This document shows positions 56,772-64,000 of a stretch of 64,000 nt of DNA, one piece after another. The DNA is from Chamaecyparis obtusa (Eukaryota > Streptophyta > Pinopsida > Cupressales > Cupressaceae), in assembly GCA_027943335.1 (NCBI GenBank), contig BSBK01000760.1:2926250-2990249 (forward strand), read 5' to 3'. The translations under genes were made by a program, and so were the position numbers. The notes under the pieces were generated by a model. It made no database searches. It was given only the letters and a program-made list of their open reading frames with translations, and had not been told where the DNA came from. How positions within the stretch are numbered: position 1 is the first letter of the stretch; each line of letters begins with the position of its first letter.

Positions 56772-56912
56772 AGACTCTATTCTTGCATTCAATCCCCTTT
56801 CTTATAATAAGCAATTGAAGTATTTATGTGCAAAGATTCTTTATCAATTCTAATTTTTCTCTTCATATAAAATTACTCATTATTTTCGTGAAGCAAATTT
56901 GATTTCGTATTT
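56772..56912 (+). pseudogene. LINE RNase H, segment 2
   Basis: Reads RDSILAFNPLSYNKQLKYLC and ITHYFREANLIS, containing the third catalytic Asp region and the His/Asn of the RNase H C-terminus. It continues in frame after the next insertion. Confidence 0.75.
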
Positions 56913-59900
56913 TGTCATAACCTGATCTAGTTCTCCTCAATTATAGGGCCTTTTAGTGACTTTATTTGACTTATGTTGACTTGGTCGGAGGTTTTTCGAC
57001 CCAAGTCATATTAAATAAATGTTTTAAACATAGAGATTATTATGTTTCTTTGATTATTTTATGATGAAATGCATTGATTAAATAAAAAATGATGTTATGT
57101 ATGGAATTTGAAATTCATTATGAAATATTGTTTATTGATGATTATTGATGAAATTGGAAATGTTAATTATGTTATGAAAATGTGTAATGCATTGTATTCG
57201 ATTATGGGTTTAATGGGACTAATCTACTGATGATTTTTTGAGTTTGAACATGAATGACAAGAGACGAAGATGGAAATGTGATTGAGGTAGAGAAATTTAT
57301 CTCCTCGATAAGGATGTGATGGGAATAAATTTGGTCGCAAGCACACACCAAGTAGATTTTTATTTTCACATTTAATGAGTTCTTTCTTTATCTCATGAAT
57401 TCAAATTTTGAGTAATTTGAGTGTGTGTTAAGTTAAATTGAATGAATGCGTTATTTGACTATGTGTTAATTTTATTTACTTCGAATGAAATGAAATTCTT
57501 TTAACTTCTTTTTATGTTAAAATTGATAATTTGAAATTAGCCATGTGAAAAATTGATATATAAATGATTATATTTAAATGCATTTTGATTCTTATATTAA
57601 TTTATGAAATAACGTAAACATTATAAGAAACTGCTAACCATGCGACAAGAAATATTTTAAACAATTAACTTATCTTTAAGTTAAGTTAGCCTTGCATTTA
57701 AAAGGCATCGACAGGAATAAGAAGTCATGCCTGTGTGATCGACTGATTTAGAGGATTTTGAGTCAGAGAGGAGTGGAAGTTGGAAGAAATGATGAAATAA
57801 AATCAACACAACTCTTAACTTCACTTTCCATGATTTTTAAAGGATCTTCCTAGGAGTGATTGGAGAGAGAATGGGTACCATACTCGACGACTTCCAATGC
57901 ATAACCGACTGGGAGAAAATGCAAGGGGTCTGACCACCACGACTTATTGTTCACTGAGGTAAAAAATAGTTTAAACCCCACTCGGCATGCACAACAAAGA
58001 GTAGAGTTGAGAGGATGTAAGGACTATGCAGACCAATTTGAATAGAAAGATATGTGCAAAATACAAAACATGACAGTAAGAGATATCAGTAGAGAACCAA
58101 ATAAGTATATGAAGCAAAGAAGAAGAGGGAGAGTCAATACATAGAGAAAATAGAAGGAAGGATGATAAGGGAAGGATCAATATATATTCACAGGAGGAAA
58201 ACAAGAGGATGTGCGAGAGTTTGAGGAGAGAAGGATCACAAGGAAGGAAGGGGAATTAAGCTGGTAGGAGACACATAGAAGAAAAATACAAACAAGGGAA
58301 TTTGAACTAGATGATAAAGGCTGGTGAATGGAGAAATTGGAAGAGGGCGCACAGAACAAAAGAAGGAAAGGCACGAAAGGTTGAACAATGATAGACATTG
58401 AATAATAACGAAGAGTAGGAGAATTCATTAGGAGATAGGAGGTAGCCAACAAAAGAGGATAGACACTAGAAAAGGGGAGAAGAAGGGTCACAAAAAAAAT
58501 AGAGAATGAAATGGGTGCTGGCCCAAGAAAATTGGAAGAAAATATGGTATTTGTAAAGATTGGAACGCGCACAGAACAGTGAAAGGAGAAATTACAGAAA
58601 AGATAATCCTGACCAAAATGCGATAGGAAGACAACATATAACTACATAAATATTACCAGGTAGTTTTCTTTTAAAGTAACTTTCGTAATTAGAAAAGAAA
58701 AGATGAAATTTGAATGTATTTAAGTGTCATGACATAGCTAAAATAAAAATGGAAATTTTAGCTTATTTGAAACTATTTTGATTTCTTCCATGTTGTAGCT
58801 TTGAACTTTACTGTCTCTAATTTTGGTATTGACTTGCTTTGATAAACACCTTTTGAGAAACTTGATTTGTTAAGTAGAAAGAATATTTGCATGTTTAAAA
58901 TGAGTAAACCAGTTTTCCTGTAGAAAATCAATTTTATAGATCTATTTTTATAAAACCTTAGAGATGGAAAGAAATTGGAATAAACTTTTGAAAATGAAAT
59001 TAGATATCATCGTTAAAAGTCCAAACAATGTTTGAATGTCACTATTCATAAACAAATCTAGATCTGAATATCATCTTATTGAACTTATGGTTGAAATTTA
59101 GAAAACATGTTGTTTTTGTTCATTCAAACTATGACATGAGGTCTATGAACTTCCTGTAGAATTTGCATGTTCACATAAATTTTGAAATATAGATTTATTT
59201 ATTTTACTTTATATCTCAGATTGGGTATATATATTATTTCAGTAAGAAGTAAATGTTCTATTGATAGAAGATTGACTAGTGAAACTACCATTAAAAGGGG
59301 TAAATTAGAAAAGGAGTTTGATTTGGAAACTTGAATATATGTTATTTTAGTCCTACTTATACTATTTTGGGAAAGATATCATGGGAAAGAGTGTTGAATA
59401 TGGATAAACAAAGAAGGGTAAATTTATTTTTCTTTTACATGCCAATAGAAATTTGGTTATTAAATGCTTAGGCCTAAGCTATGGAAACACATAATGGATT
59501 TTGTGTCGGTTATTTTCATTCTCTCTGTCATATATGTGTTAGTACTACTTTTATATATGAGAAAAGTAGTTAGTTCACAGCTTGCATCAGATTCCTTTTG
59601 ATCCATTAGTGCCGAGTTGATAGATTACTCAAGAAGGGTCCGTGTGCTTTTCATTTCAGGATGAGCCCTGTGGGAGCTAACCACTCTATGGTTAGGCAGA
59701 AAAAATGTTTGGATCACATTTTCATCTTGAGATTTGTAGATGGACATATGTTCGATGGCATAGGAGACAAGAGTATGCAGATAGATGATGGATAGTCCGA
59801 TGGCATAAGTATTGATATCTTGTATCATTTCGACCTTTGGGTCTTGTACTCTATTGTATTTCTATTTCTATTTGTACTTTTGATGTATGATGTGTGATAG

Positions 59901-60168
59901 TATGGTCGACATCTTTTATGTATTTATCACCTCATATTGTATTATTGGATGATTCATGTACTCTCGACAGTATGGTCAATTTTTTATTATTGTACTTTGA
60001 GGATATTCGACATTATTTTCATATTACTATAATTTCTTATTCTATGTAATGGAATATATTAAGTGGAAACGTCTTTATGTTTTAGTAGACTTTGTTTCAT
60101 TGTTCAACTTTTCGAGTTTTCAGTTGATGAACTTATGTGTCACTTGTGAGATAGAAATGGTCTTTACA
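56913..60168. mobile_element. Probable solo LTR, TSD TATTT
   Basis: Starts TGTCATAACCTG and ends CTTTACA, flanked by TATTT at 56908-56912 and 60169-60173. No gag, pol or internal LTR repeat is seen in 3,256 bp, so a large solo LTR or a fully non-coding element is likely. The LINE frame joins across it (ANLISYF-LANKALD). Strand not fixed. Confidence 0.6.
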
Positions 60169-60670
60169 TATTTTCTAGCAAATAAAGCCCTCGATCAGGA
60201 TTCTCCCTTTCAATTAGAAAATGGTGAGGATTTACATCCTAGAAAAACAACACATAGGTTTGATTGTATAATTGTTAATATATTTGACATATGCTATAGT
60301 GATAACAAATACATCATTGCCTATTATTGGTGGCAGCATTCTATATTTTGTTAATCTCATTATTGATAGCAGTCTCCTATTGAGCTTGATAAATTGTGAA
60401 AACATTGCTATCCACTACCTGCCATCATGGGGGCACTTTCATTGGGATAGTACTTCTATAATAACTAGTAATCATGACTTTTGTGTACTTGTTTATTGGC
60501 TTTACCCTTATAGCATTGATTGAGGAGCTTAATCTTTCATCATTGCCATCTGGTTTAGTATAGCTATGAAGATTTCATCTTACTTTCCCCGAACTATCGT
60601 TCACTAGGCCAACACTTTTATTAATGACAATTTCTACCCAGAGCATTGGCTTCGTTGGCTCATATTGGCT
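60169..60670 (+). pseudogene. LINE RNase H end and 3' tail
   Basis: Begins YFLANKALDQDSPFQLENG, the end of the RNase H domain, followed by stops. The remainder up to the B2 boundary is probably LINE 3' sequence. In unit U this stretch is missing. Confidence 0.6.
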
Positions 60671-63220
60671 ATTAATTCGGCCTTTTGTTGGATGGATATT
60701 TAAAAATTTCTAGTTTTATTGATTTTTCAGAGTTATGTTCTCACAATATATACTATGAGTTTCTCTTTGTGACCATTTCCTCTTTCACAATTATATGCTA
60801 GTTGATTTCTGCTCCATAACAGTGGTAATGGATGCATAACAAGTCAATAACTTTCATACAAAAGTCAGTAATAATCTCAATGTCCTTTACAAAAATAATA
60901 GACTTTCCCATCCATTCAGAATTCAATGCAAGATCTGTTACCGCCAAGTCATTCACCATTTTATTCTTAACGCCAAGGAAATATCCATCTGTACAGCATT
61001 ATGGAAGAAAATGAAGATTACGCTGTTACAAACTATAAAACGTAACAAAGTAGGAAATGCATCCTCTTTCTTCCAACCAGAGGAAGGCATTACCGTACAT
61101 GACAATGGCCCATTTAGCTGAACATTCCAATCTCTGTCGAAGGCAGATAAAATAAGATAACATATTTTTAATCATTACTGACCATGCGAATTTCTGGTGA
61201 TGGAGAATCCACTGACATTTCTAAGAATTTAATGAAGTCAGAAGGTATTTTCCATATTTTTTAAATCCAAATTGAAATAACTAATTACTGTCAAAGAAAG
61301 TCAGTGTCCCTCCTCTTCATTAAAGAAAAATTTAATGCAGCGTGTGGATTCTGAGCTTGTATTCAATGGATTTGATGAGTTTTAATCTTTTGATTTTATG
61401 TACACTCTGTACTACCGGCTGTCTTCACTAAAGGATGTACAAAATATTAAGTGTAACAGCTCAGCTGGTGAACTATACAACATACCTTACAGTCAAAGAA
61501 CTGATATGAAATTTCAGCGTGGCTTACCCAAATCTGAAAATATGGTTATCGGAAATTTGAGCCTGTTTTAGACATTTATAAAATTACAGGAGGGAGAAGT
61601 TCAACTCTTTTCAATGAAAACAATTAGATTATAAAGATGTTGGTGTTTCTTTACGTTTTGATTATAAAAAATTGTAATTATATTTGTTTATATTAAAAAA
61701 ATAATTTTGTAAACTATCTTAGACGGCAAGATTTATAATTAAATAGATATTTGTAGAAAAATAGAAAATCTGGAAAAAATAAGGTGATTATAAGAAAGTA
61801 TTAAACAAGTAAATGAACCAACAATAGTAATGTTATAAATCAATAGCTACAATCACATAACTAACAACTCAAATTCAATGAAACAAACCAACCAGTATCA
61901 AATGAGTTAGGTAGTTGATGTCACAGTACACCAACGAAACATAAGGACAAACAACTACCACTTAGTTCGAATCATTGAAGCAAGATTCCTTCTTGATCAT
62001 TGGCTGTTTACTAACTATTAATTTTAAATCAGAAAATAACTTTGTTCTTCTTGTAGCAATCATGCTAAGTTAACTCCTAGGTCTATAATCCTCTATTTTT
62101 ATGTTTTTCCTTGTCTGGTAATAGCTAGCAAAAAACTGGTTGGACAATTCAATAAGAGCTTAAATCATTCACTACTTTAAAAGAATCCTCCACTAACAAC
62201 ATCCTTCTCTTTATTAGTCACTTTTAGAATCATCACACCTTAAAAATTTCTTGTTGTCACATGAAATTACACTCCTACTAGATGGGGTTTAGCATTTCAA
62301 TGACATAATAGAAACAACCTCAAGGTGTGAGACCTTTGTAAATGAGGTTGAATCTCTAAAGAAAACTAATTGACTTTCTAATCGAAATAGAAAAACGTTG
62401 ATCCAGCTCAGCATTAAACAAGTGTAAACTAGTCATACTCTATCAATTTGCAAGAGGAAAAGAATCAAAAGAATATACACAATTCTCTAGCGTGCTATTA
62501 TCTTGAGGTACATATGAAGGTTAGGGCTTCGTAGAATGCTAGAGAGAAAGCAAATATTCACAACCAATAACTACAAATATCACAAGCACAACATATAGAC
62601 TTATCAAATGAAGAAAATGCACTTAGACATGGAGACAAGATCAATTTAAACAACGTAACTAAAGGAGAGAAGAAGTAAAATGATAATTTTTCAATTATGC
62701 AAAGGCTTAGGCCAAATTAGAATGATAGAGGTGCGAACATGTATGAGTTTGTAGAGAGTTAAGGGTAGAATATGACTTCTAATTGGATACGTGTACTAAT
62801 TCATATAATATTTTTTTAGGATATACAATGATACATATAATGTGCCTCATATAAGTGTTGTATGTAGCTTAATATATGCAATGGCTTGCATTAGAATTTA
62901 TTTTTTTGTACATAATGGAAGCTCTTATTAAGTTTAAGTCGAGCCCCAATAGAAAGAAAATTTATAATTTTCAAAGAGATTATTTAGATATTTCAAAGAA
63001 ATATTTAATTATTATTAATGTTATGTTAGTTCTTATGATATCAAAAACATGTTATAAATATGATGTCATGACTCAACTATTTTGATTCCTACTTTTCAGG
63101 ACTATATTTTTCATTAGACTTTACTCGTTATGATTTTCTAGTCATAGACTCTTAGTCGATGATGCTTTTGTATTTTTGACTATGTGATGATGAGTTTATT
63201 GTTTCAACTAATACATTTTA
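60671..63220. repeat. Duplicated segment B, copy 2 (uninterrupted)
   Basis: Colinear with 45622-51560 minus its two insertions. It serves as the empty site for both: TTAGATTATAAAGATGTT near 61623 and ATGCTTTTGTATTTTT near 63162 each occur once. Contains a short insertion relative to B1 (GTTACAAACTATAAAACGTA near 61023). Confidence 0.85.
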
Positions 63221-63535
63221 TGAGACATGTTTATTATGACTATTTGTTTCATGGTATAATGATGTTATGTTTGGAATCAAATGTTTATTAGTTGAACGTT
63301 TATTTAAAACAATGTAGAAGATGTTTAATACAAGTTTACAATGTTATGATAATTCAATCGAATAAGATGTAATTTGGATTTTTATTATGGTTTTTCTAGG
63401 TACTAACTTATTGATGTAATGTTTAGTGGTTTGAGTGATTGGCGAGTGGAAATGGGGTATGGCCTAGATAAAGGAGGCTAGCTCCATAGTAGCGGTATGT
63501 TAGAATGGGTTTGGTACACACCACTTAGTCATGTA
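63221..63535. other. AT-rich, nothing recognised
   Basis: No coding signal. Confidence 0.5.

Positions 63536-64000
<465 letters not shown>

Noticed and set aside
58177..58572. 131-codon minus-strand frame in the probable solo LTR
   Set aside because: Ser/Leu/Phe-rich translation of purine-rich DNA, no homology recognised, inside a non-coding repeat.

Overview
This window looks like intergenic DNA from a plant nuclear genome, AT-rich and built almost entirely of nested, mostly decayed retroelements. I see no intact host gene, no rRNA or tRNA gene and no CRISPR array. The primer-binding sites (plant initiator tRNA-Met type TGGTATCAGAGC), the Tat-like Ty3/gypsy element with two RNase H domains, the long LTRs and the density of in-frame stops all point to a vascular plant with a very large genome. 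A gymnosperm is my best guess, but that is inference.

Layout, left to right. (1) 1-2109: 5' end of a minus-strand Ty1/copia element (gag, PBS, 1.26-kb LTR) that continues beyond the left edge. (2) 2110-17190: a plus-strand Tat-like Ty3/gypsy element with LTRs, gag, protease, an archaeal-type RNase H placed before RT, RT, RNase H and integrase. A 1.5-kb spacer and a very long accessory ORF of unknown function follow. The left LTR is itself preceded by the 3' end of another internal region, so this is probably one unit of a tandem pair. (3) 17191-21160: the end of an LTR of a third family, then 3.6 kb with nothing recognisable. (4) 21161-29415: a complete minus-strand non-autonomous copia-type element (two LTRs, PBS, PPT, near-perfect target duplication). 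It has a truncated gag with four zinc knuckles, no pol, and a large accessory ORF with its own TATA-like promoter. Its N- and C-terminal parts resemble the gypsy accessory ORF. (5) 29668-36438 and 37397-43252: two small non-autonomous LTR elements of one family in opposite orientation, each with a perfect 5-bp target duplication, nested in one old copia fragment. Each carries a single ORF with two membrane segments, a Pro/Asn repeat, a G-patch and a CHHC motif. The ORF is intact in one copy and has one internal stop in the other. (6) 43880-63220: a locally duplicated block (unit U, 44505-51560; unit U', 51600-63220) into which further elements inserted at different times. These are a GC-rich retroposon with an 18-bp target duplication, a LINE fragment with a 16-bp one, an element with LTR ends in inverted orientation (51975-56766, duplication GAAAG) and a probable solo LTR (56913-60168, duplication TATTT). 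The last two both interrupt one LINE RNase H domain whose reading frame is continuous across the empty sites. (7) 63536-64000: a long (TA)n tract with a (TG)n island.

The elements show a nesting chronology rather than a functional pathway. The most interesting biology is the accessory proteins: one large family apparently shared by a copia-type and a gypsy-type element, and one membrane/G-patch protein kept as the only gene of a small LTR family. Coordinates of LTR ends and target duplications were read directly. Family assignments come from protein motifs recognised by eye, and no database search was possible.
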